Shown here: positions 27,055 through 37,369 of the stretch, piece after piece
Layout of the letters: each line of letters starts with the position of its first letter
Numbering within the stretch: the first letter of the stretch is position 1
Assembly: GCF_041320595.1 (NCBI RefSeq)
Contig: NZ_CP166625.1
Span: forward strand, 3,842,001-3,906,000
Length of the DNA: 64,000 nucleotides
DNA from: Pleomorphomonas sp. PLEO
GTDB taxonomy: Bacteria > Pseudomonadota > Alphaproteobacteria > Rhizobiales > Pleomorphomonadaceae
Direction: 5' to 3'
The notes under the pieces: model-generated
The model's database searches: none
The model's input: only the letters and a program-made list of their open reading frames with translations
Told to the model about the DNA's origin: nothing
Made by a program: the position numbers and the translations under genes

Positions 27055-29127
27055 TCAGGCGGCTGCGAGTTCACCCTTGCGCTTTTCGACGACTTTCTGC
27101 GCCACCGGACCGGTAATCTCCTGCAGATGGTCGAATGCGGCCTCGAAGGTGCCGACGCCGGCGGTCGCCGACCGGAGATCGACGATCAGCATACCCATCT
27201 CGGCCTGCGGGATCAGTGCTTCCGTCACGTCCCAACCCTGCCAGCCTTCACGGCCATCAAAGCCGAGGAGCTGACCGCGCCGGCCGGTGACGATCTGGTT
27301 GACTCGGGCGGTGAACTCGCTCGGCCCATAGAACTTCACCTTGAGGATCGGTTCGAGAAGGACCGGTGAGCACTGTGGCAGCCCCTCGCGCATGCCGATA
27401 CCGGCGGCCATCTTGAACGCCATGTCCGAGCTGTCGACCGGATGGAACGACCCGTCGGACAGTGTCACCTTGACATCGACCAGCGGGAAGCCCAACGCGC
27501 CACGCTTCAAGCTATCGACCACGCCTTCCTCAATGGCTGGGAAGAAGTTCTTCGGCACAGCGCCGCCGGTCACCACTTCGGCAAAGGCAAACCCCTTGCC
27601 TCGCCCCTGCGGCTCAATGGTCAGCACGCAGTCGCCGAATTGGCCGTGTCCACCTGATTGCTTCTTGTGACGACCACGCACCGTGGTCGAGGTCTTGATG
27701 GTCTCCCGATAGGGAATGATGGGATCGCGCGTCACCACGGCGACGCCAAACCGGCTTTGCAAGCGCTCGAGCTGAACCCGGAGGTGCATTTCCCCCTGCC
27801 CCTCGATGCGGGTTTCCGCCGTGTCTGCGTCCTGGATAACCACCAGCGATGGATCTTCCTCGGCGAGACGGCTGAGCGCGGTCGACAGTTTGACGTCGTC
27901 CTTGGCCTCTTTTGGCGCCACCACCATGGAAATCACAGGCGGCGGCGGCACGAGCGGTGCCAGTGCTTTGGGGGGCGCCTTGCCGGAGGTGAGCGTCGAC
28001 CCGGTTTCGGCCGGATCGACTTTGCCGATACCGACAACCGCGCCAACAACCGCCTCCGACATCTTGGTCGGCGTTCCCGTTCCCAACGCGTAGAGCCCGG
28101 ATATGCGACCGAGGGTGCCATCCGCCGCGGTGAGAGCCAGACCGTCGGTCAGCTTTCCGGCCAGGACGCGAACGATCGACAGCTTGCCGGCATGCGAGGT
28201 CTGCACGGTCTTGGCCACCTGAACGATGGCGTCCGCGCCAGCAGCAACGCCAAGACGGGTGCGCGTTTCCTCGATCCCGGCAGCGTCATGCCTCAATGCC
28301 TTGAGAAGACGGGTAATGCCGTTACCGCGCTCGGCCGAGCCAATGAATACCGGGGTGATCAGGCCAGACCGCATTTCCTTGCGCAAGTCCTCGAAAATCT
28401 GGCTGCGGTCGGGGGCGACATCGGACAGAAGCTCTTCCATCAGCTCATCGTCATAGTCGGCGAGGCGCTCCAGCATGTCGTAGCGAGCAGCCAGTTCGTC
28501 GGCCTGATGATCGGAGGGAATGGGAACTTCCTGGCTTTCGGCGTGTTCACGATAGACCAGGGCTCGTTCGAGCGCCAACTCGATAGTGCCAACCGTGATG
28601 CCATCCTTCCAGATGGGAATCTGGCGCAGCACCAGTGGCGTGGTCGACGCCGATTGCATCAGCTTGAGGGTGTCGCGCAGCGTCGCGTCGGCCTTGTCGA
28701 TCTTGTTGATGAACAGCACGTGCGGAACGCCGGCCGCTTCGAGCTGCCGGAGAACGAGCTGCAGTGCCGGAATCTTCTTCTCGTCGGCTTCGCAGACCAC
28801 GACCGCAACGTCGGCAACGGCGAGAACGGGCTGCATCTCGAAAGCGAATTCAACAAAACCGGGACAATCAAGAAAGGTATAGCGATCGCCGAGAAATTCG
28901 GCGTCGGCGGAGTTGAGATCGACGCCCATGCCATGGGCGCGCGCTTCCTTGGAACGATCGCCAACGCTAGTGCCAGCTGCCACGTTACCGGCCTTCGGAA
29001 TTGCCCCCGTCCGCTCGAGGATCGCCTCGAGAAGCGTCGTCTTGCCGCTGCCGTGAGGCCCCACGATGGCAACGCAACGGGGGCCGACTGCTCTGCCGTT
29101 GGCGGATGTTCCGGTATGTCCTGACAT
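27055..29127 (-). CDS. Elongation factor G-like translational GTPase
   Basis: This 690-residue protein has EF-G architecture: a GTPase domain with P-loop GPHGSGKT (23-30), DCPG (G3) and NKID (G4), then domain II and the EF-G C-terminal domains (GEMHLRVQLERL, GQFGDCVLTIEP, RRGQLLGFDG). The P-loop and the shortened N-terminal region differ from canonical FusA (typically GHIDAGKTT). It is therefore one of the EF-G-like paralogues (FusA2 class) rather than the main translocase, and it is not in an rpsL-rpsG-fusA-tuf operon. Its physiological role is not established from sequence. It converges on pflA. Confidence 0.88.
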   Translation of the reverse strand: MSGHTGTSANGRAVGPRCVAIVGPHGSGKTTLLEAILERTGAIPKAGNVAAGTSVGDRSKEARAHGMGVDLNSADAEFLGDRYTFLDCPGFVEFAFEMQPVLAVADVAVVVCEADEKKIPALQLVLRQLEAAGVPHVLFINKIDKADATLRDTLKLMQSASTTPLVLRQIPIWKDGITVGTIELALERALVYREHAESQEVPIPSDHQADELAARYDMLERLADYDDELMEELLSDVAPDRSQIFEDLRKEMRSGLITPVFIGSAERGNGITRLLKALRHDAAGIEETRTRLGVAAGADAIVQVAKTVQTSHAGKLSIVRVLAGKLTDGLALTAADGTLGRISGLYALGTGTPTKMSEAVVGAVVGIGKVDPAETGSTLTSGKAPPKALAPLVPPPPVISMVVAPKEAKDDVKLSTALSRLAEEDPSLVVIQDADTAETRIEGQGEMHLRVQLERLQSRFGVAVVTRDPIIPYRETIKTSTTVRGRHKKQSGGHGQFGDCVLTIEPQGRGKGFAFAEVVTGGAVPKNFFPAIEEGVVDSLKRGALGFPLVDVKVTLSDGSFHPVDSSDMAFKMAAGIGMREGLPQCSPVLLEPILKVKFYGPSEFTARVNQIVTGRRGQLLGFDGREGWQGWDVTEALIPQAEMGMLIVDLRSATAGVGTFEAAFDHLQEITGPVAQKVVEKRKGELAAA

Positions 29128-29513
29128 GGCTGACCTCCAGATATGTTTCCGTTATGTTCTCGCCTGTCCAATTCCGCAGCCCCCGATTATCGGGACTGCG
29201 GACGGTTCATGTTCGGATCGGGCACCCCTCCTCGGATACCCGACGAGCCGAGAATGTGCCCGTTTTCAAGGCTTGGCAATACGGGCAAACGGCAGCCGGC
29301 TCCGAACCCGACTAAGGGATGAAGGCACTGTCGAACAAGCAGGACCGTGATCTTGGGGGCGGCCAGAACGGCGAAAAACACAGACGCGAGACGCCAGCCC
29401 AAGTGCTAGCGTCCCGCGTCGCTGGAGCCGGCGTTCTCTCGGGGAGGAATAGGGCCGAGCGCCGGGAAGAAGCTTCGGAGCGGGCAGTTCCCCGCTCCGG
29501 CCTTGGTGTCGCT
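29128..29513. other. Intergenic region with possible terminator of the agp-like operon
   Basis: These 386 bases lie between the EF-G-like start and the end of the GH4 gene. No credible ORF was seen. A 9-bp stem CGGAGCGGG/CCCGCTCCG (29476-29484, 29491-29499) lies 15 bases beyond the GH4 stop on the minus strand. Its following T-content is weak, so it is a possible rather than certain terminator. The remainder should include the EF-G-like promoter. Confidence 0.45.
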
Positions 29514-30869
29514 TCAGCCGACCCGAGCCCATTTCGGCAGCATGTCACCGTGCGCGCGGCAAAGATCGTCGACCAGCGACCAGATCTGGTCGAGATCGAG
29601 CTCGGCCGCCGTGTGCGGATCCATCATCGCCGCGTGGTAAAGGTGCTGGCGGTCCTCGGTCATCAAGGCTGCTACCGTCAGCTCCTGCACGTTGACATTG
29701 GTGCGGATCAGCGCGGTGAGCTGTGGCGGCAGATCGCCAATATGAGTCGGCTGAATGCCGGAGGCATCAACGAGGCAAGGGACCTCGGCGGCGCAATAGT
29801 CCGGTAGCGAGGTGATGCAGCCGTTATTGCGGACGTTGCCGTAGATGACCGACGGTTCACCAGTCCAGACCGAGTTGATGATCTGGGAGGCATATTCGTG
29901 GCTCTCCCTCACCTCGACCGTGTCGGACGCCTTGAGGTCCTGAAGATCCTTCTCCCAGCGAGCGATCTGCTCCACGCAGCGCTTGGGATATTCATCGAGC
30001 GGGATTTCGAACTTCTCGATGAGGTCGTCGCGGCCCTCCTTGATGAACCACGGCGTGTACTCGGCGAAATGCTCGGAGCTTTCGGTGACGAAATAGCCCA
30101 GCCGTGTCAGCATCTCGTAGCGCACCTTGTTGGGGCAACGCGGATTCCAGCTCGACGGCTTGGGATAGCGACCTTCACGATACCCCCGGACGAGATCCGG
30201 ATAGAGATTGCGATAGCTGCCATCGGCCTGCCGATGCTCGAACTTCAGGTAGAAGGCCATATGGTTGATGCCGGCTGCCCGGTAGCGGATTTCCGACACA
30301 GGGATTTCGAGGTCACGAGCCAGCTCTTCGGCGGTATGCTGCACCGAATGGCAGAGGCCGACCTGGCGGACCTTCGGGTACTTGGCCGAGATCGCCCAGG
30401 TGTTGATGGCCATCGGGTTGACGTACTGAAGCAGAATGGCATCCGGACAGACTTCCATCATGTCGGCGCAGATGGCCCAGAGGTGCGGTACGGTACGAAC
30501 GCCGCGCATGATGCCGCCAACGCCGAGTGTGTCGGCGATGGTCTGACGAAGGCCGTATTTCTTGGGAACCTCGAAGTCGGTGACGGTAGCCGGCTTGTAG
30601 CCGCCGATCTGGAAGGCAACAACGACGAAATCGGCCCCTTCGAGCGCCTTGCGGCGATCGGTGTAGGTCTCGACTTTCGCTGGCGCATCGAGCAGCTTGA
30701 CGAGACGGCCAACGACCATCTCGCTTTCGGCAAGGCGCTTTTCGTTGACATCCATCAGGGCAATGGTAGCGCCCTTGAGCGCCGGCCGATGCAAAACGTC
30801 GCCGATGATGTTTTTCATGAACACCGTCGAACCGGCACCGATGAAGGTGATCTTGGGATTTGCCACCAT
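29514..30869 (-). CDS. agaL2: GH4 alpha-galactosidase (AgaL2/MelA-like)
   Basis: GH4 glycosidases act by an NAD+- and metal-dependent redox elimination mechanism in the cytoplasm. The 451-residue product has the N-terminal NAD motif GAGSTVFMKN, the NPM motif (151-153) and the metal-site signature C-H-S-V at 173-176. In GH4 the CHSV form marks alpha-galactosidases. The start at 30869 has GGAGG eight bases upstream, better than the in-frame ATG at 30905. It is the last gene of the agp-like operon, 180 bases after the ATPase gene. This matches the position of agaL2 in the S. meliloti agp locus. Confidence 0.85.
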   Translation of the reverse strand: MVANPKITFIGAGSTVFMKNIIGDVLHRPALKGATIALMDVNEKRLAESEMVVGRLVKLLDAPAKVETYTDRRKALEGADFVVVAFQIGGYKPATVTDFEVPKKYGLRQTIADTLGVGGIMRGVRTVPHLWAICADMMEVCPDAILLQYVNPMAINTWAISAKYPKVRQVGLCHSVQHTAEELARDLEIPVSEIRYRAAGINHMAFYLKFEHRQADGSYRNLYPDLVRGYREGRYPKPSSWNPRCPNKVRYEMLTRLGYFVTESSEHFAEYTPWFIKEGRDDLIEKFEIPLDEYPKRCVEQIARWEKDLQDLKASDTVEVRESHEYASQIINSVWTGEPSVIYGNVRNNGCITSLPDYCAAEVPCLVDASGIQPTHIGDLPPQLTALIRTNVNVQELTVAALMTEDRQHLYHAAMMDPHTAAELDLDQIWSLVDDLCRAHGDMLPKWARVG

Positions 30870-31049
30870 TTCGCTTTCCTCCAAGCAAACAGATATCCGG
30901 TGCAAACCGGCAATGCCGGTCCACCATCGCGAACAGGTCTGATGTTTTCTCGCTTTTTCAGGAGCCCGAGACCGCCACGTCGGCCGCCCCGGATCCTTTT
31001 TCGGCCTTCGCCTGCCTGAAAAGCAAAGCGAAACCCGGACTTCCGCCGC

Positions 31050-32714
31050 TTACGCAGCCACCTCGAAGGCAGCCTTCACCAACTTTTCGGTGTAAGCGGT
31101 TTTCGGTTTGAACAGGACTTCCTCTACAGGGCCTTCCTCGACGATCCGCCCGTTCTGCATGACGATGATGCGATGACAGAGCGCCCGGACGACTTTCAGG
31201 TCGTGGGAGATGAAGAGATAGCTGAGCCCGCGTTCGTCCTGCAGCTTACGCAAGAGGTCGATGATCTGCGCCTGCACGGATAGATCGAGCGCCGACGTCG
31301 GTTCGTCGAGCAGAATAAATTCCGGCTCGAGAGCGATGGCGCGGGCGATGGCGATGCGCTGCCGCTGCCCACCCGAGAATTCGTGCGGGAACCGGGAAAG
31401 AATGTTGGTTGGAAGACCAGCGGCGGTCAGTGCGTCGCGCACCCGATCAAGCCGCTCGGCGTGGTTGGCACCGATGCTGTTGACGATCAGTCCTTCCTCG
31501 ATGATCTGGCAGACCGACATGCGTGGATTGAGTGACGAGAATGGATCCTGGAACACCACCTGCATGCGCGACCTGAGCGGCCTCAGCTCCTCGCGGCTCT
31601 TGCCATGGATGGGTTTGCCGTCGAAGTAGATCTCGCCACTGTCGGGGTTGGAGAGACGGATCAGCGCCTGGCCGAAGGTGGTCTTGCCCGAGCCGCTTTC
31701 ACCAACGATGCCCAGCGTCTCGTGCCGGCGCAGCGTCAGACTGAGATTGTCGACGGCCACCAACTCGTGGAACTCGGCGTTGAAGAAGCCGCCCTTCTTC
31801 AACATGAAGGCAACGCGAACATCCTTGCCTTCGAGGATCACCGGCGACTCCGCGGGCAGCGGGTTGGCGTGGCCACGTGGCTCCGAGGCCAGAAGATGCC
31901 GGGTATAGGAGTGCCGCGGGTTGCCGAACAAGGCTTCGGTGGTGTTGTGCTCCTTCACCTCGCCCTTCTGCATCACATAAACGTAGTCGGAGAATTTGCG
32001 CACCACCGTGAGGTCGTGGGTGATCAGGATCACCGCCATACCGTGGCGCTGCTGCAGATCGCGAATAAGCTGCAGGATTTGCGCCTGCACCGTCACGTCG
32101 AGTGCCGTGGTCGGTTCGTCGGCGATCAGCACTTCCGGATTGTTGGCAAGCGCCATGGCGATCATCACGCGCTGGCGTTGGCCGCCGGACAGCTGATGCG
32201 GATATTGATTGATGCGCGATTCCGGGTCGGGAATATGCACTTCGCGCAGCAAATCGATCGCCTTTTCCCGCGCCTTGGCCTTCGACAGCTTCTGGTGAAT
32301 GCGGATCGCTTCGATGATCTGCGCACCGATCGAGTAGACCGGATTCAGCGAGGAGAGAGGCTCCTGGAAAATCATCGAGATACGATTGCCACGCAGCATG
32401 CGGCGGCGGTGCGGCGACCACTTCAGTACGTCGTTGCCATCGAAGCGGATACTGGAGCCAGTGGCAACGCGCGCGCGCTTCGACAACAGGCCCATGATGG
32501 TCCGCGCCGTGACCGATTTGCCCGAACCACTTTCGCCCACCACGGCGATCGTTTCACCGCGATAGAGCTGCATCGACACGCCTTTCACCGCCTCTACCTC
32601 GCCGTCCTCCACCTTGAAGCGGACGGCGACGTCGCGGCAATCGATGATCGGCTCTCCCGTTCGGCTGTCATGATCGAGCCGGACATCCGGAGCGAGGTTT
32701 TCGTCTCTGTCCAT
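31050..32714 (-). CDS. agpD: ABC transporter double ATPase (AgpD-like, Opp/Dpp family)
   Basis: This 554-residue protein fuses two ABC ATPase domains. Walker A motifs are GESGSGKS (60-67) and GESGSGKT (338-345), and both halves carry LSGGQRQR or FSGGQRQR signatures and [16 protein letters not shown] Walker B motifs, so both sites look competent. C-terminal segments resemble OppD/OppF. The ATG at 32714 has GAGGAAG upstream; the frame extends to 32819 inside the permease gene. It energises the AgpB-AgpC permease. The peptide-type family combined with two GH4 glycosidases points to alpha-galactoside rather than peptide uptake. Confidence 0.88.
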   Translation of the reverse strand: MDRDENLAPDVRLDHDSRTGEPIIDCRDVAVRFKVEDGEVEAVKGVSMQLYRGETIAVVGESGSGKSVTARTIMGLLSKRARVATGSSIRFDGNDVLKWSPHRRRMLRGNRISMIFQEPLSSLNPVYSIGAQIIEAIRIHQKLSKAKAREKAIDLLREVHIPDPESRINQYPHQLSGGQRQRVMIAMALANNPEVLIADEPTTALDVTVQAQILQLIRDLQQRHGMAVILITHDLTVVRKFSDYVYVMQKGEVKEHNTTEALFGNPRHSYTRHLLASEPRGHANPLPAESPVILEGKDVRVAFMLKKGGFFNAEFHELVAVDNLSLTLRRHETLGIVGESGSGKTTFGQALIRLSNPDSGEIYFDGKPIHGKSREELRPLRSRMQVVFQDPFSSLNPRMSVCQIIEEGLIVNSIGANHAERLDRVRDALTAAGLPTNILSRFPHEFSGGQRQRIAIARAIALEPEFILLDEPTSALDLSVQAQIIDLLRKLQDERGLSYLFISHDLKVVRALCHRIIVMQNGRIVEEGPVEEVLFKPKTAYTEKLVKAAFEVAA

Positions 32715-32725
32715 GGTCGGCTTCC

Positions 32726-33856
32726 TCAATAGGGATCGATGGCGTCGCGCAGACCGTCGCCAAGGGCGTTGAAGGCAAAGACAGTTGCGAAGACGAAGGC
32801 CACAGGCGTCAGGATCCAAGGGTAGGAACCAATGGCCGAGTAATTGGAGGTGTCCTGCAGCATCAGGCCCCAGGAGATCAGTGGTGGTTTCACCGCAAAG
32901 CCTAGGAAGCCGAGAAAGCTCTCCAGCAGCACAACGTTGGGGATTGCCAGCGTCACGGCGACGATGACGTGGCTCATAACGTTGGGGAAGATATGCTGGA
33001 AGATGATGCGCCGGTCACGGGCACCGATGGCGATCGCCGCCCGCACGTAGTCGATGCGTGCCAACGCCAGCGTCTTGCCGCGAACCTCACGAGAGAGCTG
33101 AGCCCAGCCGAGCGCGGACATCACGAAGATAACGAAGGCTAGGAACACCGACGTCGCCGCCGTCACCGGAATGAGCGAGGTAAGCGCGAGATAGAGCGGC
33201 AATTGCGGAAAGGCCAGTACCAGCTCAACGAAGCGCTGCATCCAGATGTCGAAGCGGCCGCCAAAATAGCCGGACACCATGCCGACCGTCGTACCGACAA
33301 CGGTAATGATCGATACCACGGTCAGCGCGATCATCAGCGAGATGCGCGAGCCGTAGAGCGCGCGCGACAGCACGTCGCGGCCGAACTTGTCGGTGCCAAG
33401 GAAATGCACCGGCTTGCCATCGATGGCACCGAACAGATGCCTCTCTACCGGGATTAGCCAGAGGAGCTGGTAGGGAGCGCCCTTGACGAAGAATCCAAGG
33501 TAGCGCGGGTTGTCATAGTCCGGCCCGATCAGCGGCTGGTAGGTGATCGGGTCGAGCTCGGTGCCCTCCACCATGGGATAGACGCGTGGGCTCAGCGCCC
33601 AGCCACCGTCCTTGTTGGTAAAGGAGATAGCTTCCGGGCTCGAATAACCGACATCGGTGAACTTCGGGTCGACCGGCGACAGAAAATCGGCAAACAGAGC
33701 GATCAAGATCAGCAAGATGACCATGATCAAGCCGGCCATACCTGTCCATGAGCGCTTCAGGCGCCGCCAGACCAGGGCGATATAGCTTTCACTGCCATGC
33801 TGTTCGACAATCTCGGCGGCGGTGCCGTTCAGGGTGGATTCGCCAGGGACAAGCAT
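32726..33856 (-). CDS. agpC: ABC transporter permease (AgpC-like, DppC family)
   Basis: This 376-residue inner-membrane permease has an N-terminal helix (GLIMVILLILIALFADFLSP), an unusually long periplasmic insert of about 100 residues, and the binding-protein-dependent transport domain (GTDKFGRDVLSRALYGSRISL; EAA-like loop IAIGARDRRIIFQHIFPNV). The insert is typical of the subfamily that transports sugars with Opp-type machinery. The ATG overlaps the stop of the preceding permease gene, and the ATPase gene starts 11 bases after its end. Confidence 0.87.
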   Translation of the reverse strand: MLVPGESTLNGTAAEIVEQHGSESYIALVWRRLKRSWTGMAGLIMVILLILIALFADFLSPVDPKFTDVGYSSPEAISFTNKDGGWALSPRVYPMVEGTELDPITYQPLIGPDYDNPRYLGFFVKGAPYQLLWLIPVERHLFGAIDGKPVHFLGTDKFGRDVLSRALYGSRISLMIALTVVSIITVVGTTVGMVSGYFGGRFDIWMQRFVELVLAFPQLPLYLALTSLIPVTAATSVFLAFVIFVMSALGWAQLSREVRGKTLALARIDYVRAAIAIGARDRRIIFQHIFPNVMSHVIVAVTLAIPNVVLLESFLGFLGFAVKPPLISWGLMLQDTSNYSAIGSYPWILTPVAFVFATVFAFNALGDGLRDAIDPY

Positions 33857-34866
33857 CAGTTGGCTCCTCCGCCGAGACGGATGCGGGGGTCGAGAAGGGC
33901 GAGCAGAATGTCGGCGATGATATTGCCGACGATCAGCGTCGCCGAAAGGACGAGCATGAAGGTCGCCGTGACATAGACGTCACCGACACTCATCGAGCCG
34001 ACGATGGCAGGGCCGACGGTCGGAAGAGCGAAGATGATGGCCGTCTCGATTTCACCCGTCAGCATGTAGGGCAACACCACGCCCTGATACATGACCAGCG
34101 GATGCAACGCATTGGGTACAGCGTGGCGCAGGATCACCGCGCCCTCCGAAAGTCCCTTGGCGCGCGCGGTTTCGACATACTGGGCGTTGAGCGTATCGAG
34201 CAGGTTGCCGCGCATCACGCGCATGTTGTAGGCGAGACCGCCGAAGGTGGCGATGGCGACCACAGGCCAGACGTGCTGCACAAGATTGACGAACTTGCCC
34301 CATGACCATGGCGCCCCGCCATATCGTGGAGAGAAGAAGCTATTGATTTCGTTGACGTTGAAGTGGAACACCATGATGTAGACGATGACCAGCGCCATCA
34401 GGAAACGCGGTACCGTCATACCCAGGAACGAAATGAAGGACAGCAGGCTGTCGATCCAGGAATACTGCTTCGTCGCCGCGATAATGCCGAAGGATATGCC
34501 GATGACCGACGCCAGGATATGGCAGGTCAGCGCCAGAAGCAGCGTTCGCGGCAGACGCTCACCAACCACATCGGCCACAGGTCGATTGTAGAAGAAACTG
34601 CGGCCAAAATCGCCTTCGGTGACCATGCCAACCACCCAGTTGATGTACTGGACAGGGATCGGCTTATCTAGGCCATGGGCGTGAGCGTAGGCCTTGGCCT
34701 GCGCGTCGGCGGCCTCGAAGGTCGCACCACCTTGGTTGATAAGCTGAGAGCGAATGAAATCGCTGTAGTCGCCCGGCGGCGCCTGAATGATGGCGAAGGT
34801 GACGACACTTAGAATGAAGAGCACCGGGATCGCCGAGGCGATACGGATGAGCAAGAAGCGAAACAT
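33856..34866 (-). CDS. agpB: ABC transporter permease (AgpB-like, DppB family)
   Basis: This 336-residue membrane protein starts MFRFLLIRIASAIPVLFILSV, typical of DppB/OppB. It has six transmembrane helices and the EAA motif region (ARAKGLSEGAVILRHAVPNAL). It pairs with the overlapping AgpC-like permease to form the channel. It follows the binding-protein gene after a 197-base gap that contains a strong intercistronic hairpin. Confidence 0.87.
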   Translation of the reverse strand: MFRFLLIRIASAIPVLFILSVVTFAIIQAPPGDYSDFIRSQLINQGGATFEAADAQAKAYAHAHGLDKPIPVQYINWVVGMVTEGDFGRSFFYNRPVADVVGERLPRTLLLALTCHILASVIGISFGIIAATKQYSWIDSLLSFISFLGMTVPRFLMALVIVYIMVFHFNVNEINSFFSPRYGGAPWSWGKFVNLVQHVWPVVAIATFGGLAYNMRVMRGNLLDTLNAQYVETARAKGLSEGAVILRHAVPNALHPLVMYQGVVLPYMLTGEIETAIIFALPTVGPAIVGSMSVGDVYVTATFMLVLSATLIVGNIIADILLALLDPRIRLGGGAN

Positions 34867-35011
34867 CGGTCTGAGACTTCCTGACTCTTGTCATGGATAT
34901 GAAGGACCCGCCTCACATGAAACGGGCTGGCTTGGATCGTCGTCATGGACGGCTTGAGATCGTAGGCTCCCTCAGACTCCCGGACAATTCCGCGGAGGTC
35001 TCGGAAGAGGT

Positions 35012-35040
35012 GTCCCGGCGGCGGGGGGCACCGCCGGGAC
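35012..35040 (-). terminator. Intercistronic hairpin after the binding-protein gene
   Basis: A perfect 10-bp stem GTCCCGGCGG/CCGCCGGGAC (35012-35021, 35031-35040) with a nine-base loop lies 24 bases beyond the agpA stop, with no T-run on the minus strand. Such hairpins commonly stabilise the upstream message or attenuate read-through, raising binding protein over permease. Confidence 0.7.
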
Positions 35041-35063
35041 GATTGGCCATTCGAGTGGGAAGA

Positions 35064-37142
35064 TTACTCGACAGGACCCTGGTCGCCTGGCTTGCCAGGC
35101 AACGTGTCCTTGGCCAGCTCAAAATCACCCTGCTTGTCGGCGGGAACGTACAAGCGCTCACGCAGAACCGAGTCTTCAGCCCAGTTGAACATGAAGATTG
35201 GGGTTCCCGGAGGAACGTTGTCGAAACGCTTGTTGATGATCAGAGCGCCAGGGTATTCGGTCAGACCGACGCTGTTGACGTTGGTCGTCGCGACCTTGTT
35301 GTACTCTTTCATCAGGTTGGCGCGTTCCGTGACATCCTGGGTGGCGATGAACTTGTTGATGATGTCGACGAGTTGGTTCTCAAACGGCATCAGGTCGAGC
35401 TGTCCGCTTTCCGGTGCGCGGTGGAACCACGACGTTTTCGGACCGACCGGAGCCAACTGCTCGGTGTTTTGCACAACGGCCGTCAGTTCTGGACCATGAC
35501 GGTTGATCGTCCAGTCGAACTTGCCGCCATAGTTGGCGTTGTCGCGCTGCTTGCCGTCCAGGGAATTCAGGACGACGCGCAGACCGAGCTTTTCCATCTG
35601 GCCGATCACGCCTTCGGCGAGGTTCTTGTCCGTAGAGTAGTCGGCGCTGACGAGCAGCGTGATCTCGACGTCCTTGCCCTTCATCGGGCCATCCGTATAA
35701 TTCACGACGCCGTTGCCATCGGTATCCTTGAGACCAGCGGCTTCCAGTTCCTTCTTGGCCCCATCGAGATCGAAGGGATAGAAGAAGGTGCTCTGGCGAT
35801 CATAGAAGCTCGAGCCGGAGGAGATGCCGCCGGGGTAAATGGCCGTGAACGGCCCCTTCACCAGCGCTTCGCCGAGCTTCTGACGGTCGAGACCCATGGT
35901 CACGGCCTTGCGGAAATGGTCGTTGCGGTTCAGCTCACGCACCGCTTGGCCACGCGCGTCTGGCTCGCCCCAGCCGTTGGCCGAGAAGTTCATATAGAGG
36001 TTATAGCCGATGAGACGCGGACCGAACTCGAGGCGGGCCGGCGCGGTCGGCTGGGCGGCTCGCTTCAACGATTCAACGAAGTTCTCCGGCTGCTCCAGGT
36101 TGGAGATGTCACCCGAGCCGGCCACCGCCTGCACGTCGCGATCCGCCCAGGTCGACAGCTTGAAGTGGACTTCATCGAGATAAGGCAGCTGATTGCCGTT
36201 CTCGTCGACCTTCCAGTAGTAGGGGTTGCGGCGAAGAACAATGATGTCGTCCGGACGATAGAGAACAGGAGACCAAGCGCCCATCACCGGCCAATTCAGG
36301 TAGCTCGGTGGGAAGAAATTCTTGTACTGCTCATAGGTATTCTTGGAATACTTCGGATGCTGGGGTTTCAGCATATGGGCAGGACCAGGGCAGAAAGTGC
36401 CGTAGGCCATATTGTAGAGATACTGCTTGGGGAAGGCTTCCTTGAAGGTCCATTCGACCGTGTAATCGTCGATCTTCTTCAGCGTTGTTCCTTCACCAAA
36501 AGTCGCCTGCCTCGCTCCGTTGGTCGGCGACACATTTTGGTCAAGGACATTGTCTTCCCAGTAGAACATCACGTCTTCGGACGTGAAGGGCACGCCATCC
36601 GACCACTTAGCACCCTCGATGAGGTGCATGGTCAGCTTGTGGCCGTCCTCGGACCATTCCCAGCTCTTGGCGAGATTGGGAAGCGGCTCCATATCCTCGG
36701 CCTTGATCTGGAACAGCGGCGCGGTACGCGTCAGGCACTCATACATGCCGATGTCGATACCGCCCCAGCCCTGGACCTGACCGGCCTGATAGTTCCAGCC
36801 CTCGGGACGACCGCCGATGACATGGCGAAGCGCGTCACCGTAGACACCAATGCCATTGGGCATGTTGCCAGTCTTGAAGACGAGCGGCTCTTTCGGCAGA
36901 CGGTCCTTGACCGGCGGCAGACGCCCCTTGTCGACGAAGTTTTTGGTGATGTACTCGGGCTCATGGTAGGCGGAGAGTGCCTTATACTCCCACAGGTCAC
37001 CGCGCGCGACATAGTTGACCTTGCCTTGGCCCTGGAATACCGGGGCTTCCGGCACGACGGTCAGCTCAGACGCGAATGCGGCGGTCGCAAAGAGCGACGC
37101 ACCGAGCATCAGAGCCGACGTCAATTTCATCCGATAAGTCAT
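35064..37142 (-). CDS. agpA: Periplasmic solute-binding protein, family 5 (AgpA-like)
   Basis: This 692-residue extracytoplasmic binding protein has a Sec signal peptide (MKLTSALMLGASLFATAAFA, cleavage before SELTVV) and SBP_bac_5 features (LAKSWEWSEDGHKLTMHL, WSDGVPFTSEDVMFYWEDN). At nearly 700 residues it belongs to the large subgroup that includes the S. meliloti alpha-galactoside binder AgpA rather than typical 530-residue peptide binders. GGGAGG precedes the ATG at 37142; earlier in-frame ATGs add no signal-like sequence. It lies between a GH4 gene and the permease genes. Confidence 0.85.
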   Translation of the reverse strand: MTYRMKLTSALMLGASLFATAAFASELTVVPEAPVFQGQGKVNYVARGDLWEYKALSAYHEPEYITKNFVDKGRLPPVKDRLPKEPLVFKTGNMPNGIGVYGDALRHVIGGRPEGWNYQAGQVQGWGGIDIGMYECLTRTAPLFQIKAEDMEPLPNLAKSWEWSEDGHKLTMHLIEGAKWSDGVPFTSEDVMFYWEDNVLDQNVSPTNGARQATFGEGTTLKKIDDYTVEWTFKEAFPKQYLYNMAYGTFCPGPAHMLKPQHPKYSKNTYEQYKNFFPPSYLNWPVMGAWSPVLYRPDDIIVLRRNPYYWKVDENGNQLPYLDEVHFKLSTWADRDVQAVAGSGDISNLEQPENFVESLKRAAQPTAPARLEFGPRLIGYNLYMNFSANGWGEPDARGQAVRELNRNDHFRKAVTMGLDRQKLGEALVKGPFTAIYPGGISSGSSFYDRQSTFFYPFDLDGAKKELEAAGLKDTDGNGVVNYTDGPMKGKDVEITLLVSADYSTDKNLAEGVIGQMEKLGLRVVLNSLDGKQRDNANYGGKFDWTINRHGPELTAVVQNTEQLAPVGPKTSWFHRAPESGQLDLMPFENQLVDIINKFIATQDVTERANLMKEYNKVATTNVNSVGLTEYPGALIINKRFDNVPPGTPIFMFNWAEDSVLRERLYVPADKQGDFELAKDTLPGKPGDQGPVE

Positions 37143-37369
37143 TCCGTCATGTCCTCCCTCATGGAGCCGATCACCGGCTTTGCGCCAGAAACGGCCAATG
37201 CGATGGTCAGCGTCGGAACGCATCCCCCCGCGCTCTCTTCCCAAGTCGACCGGTTTCCTCAATTGCCCGATCGGCTTTCCCCTTTACGGCAGTCACAGTC
37301 AACGAGGCCTGCCGCGTCCGGCGCGGGCGATCCGCGCCGGAGAATTCTTGAAGACGGCCCGAGGTCTCG

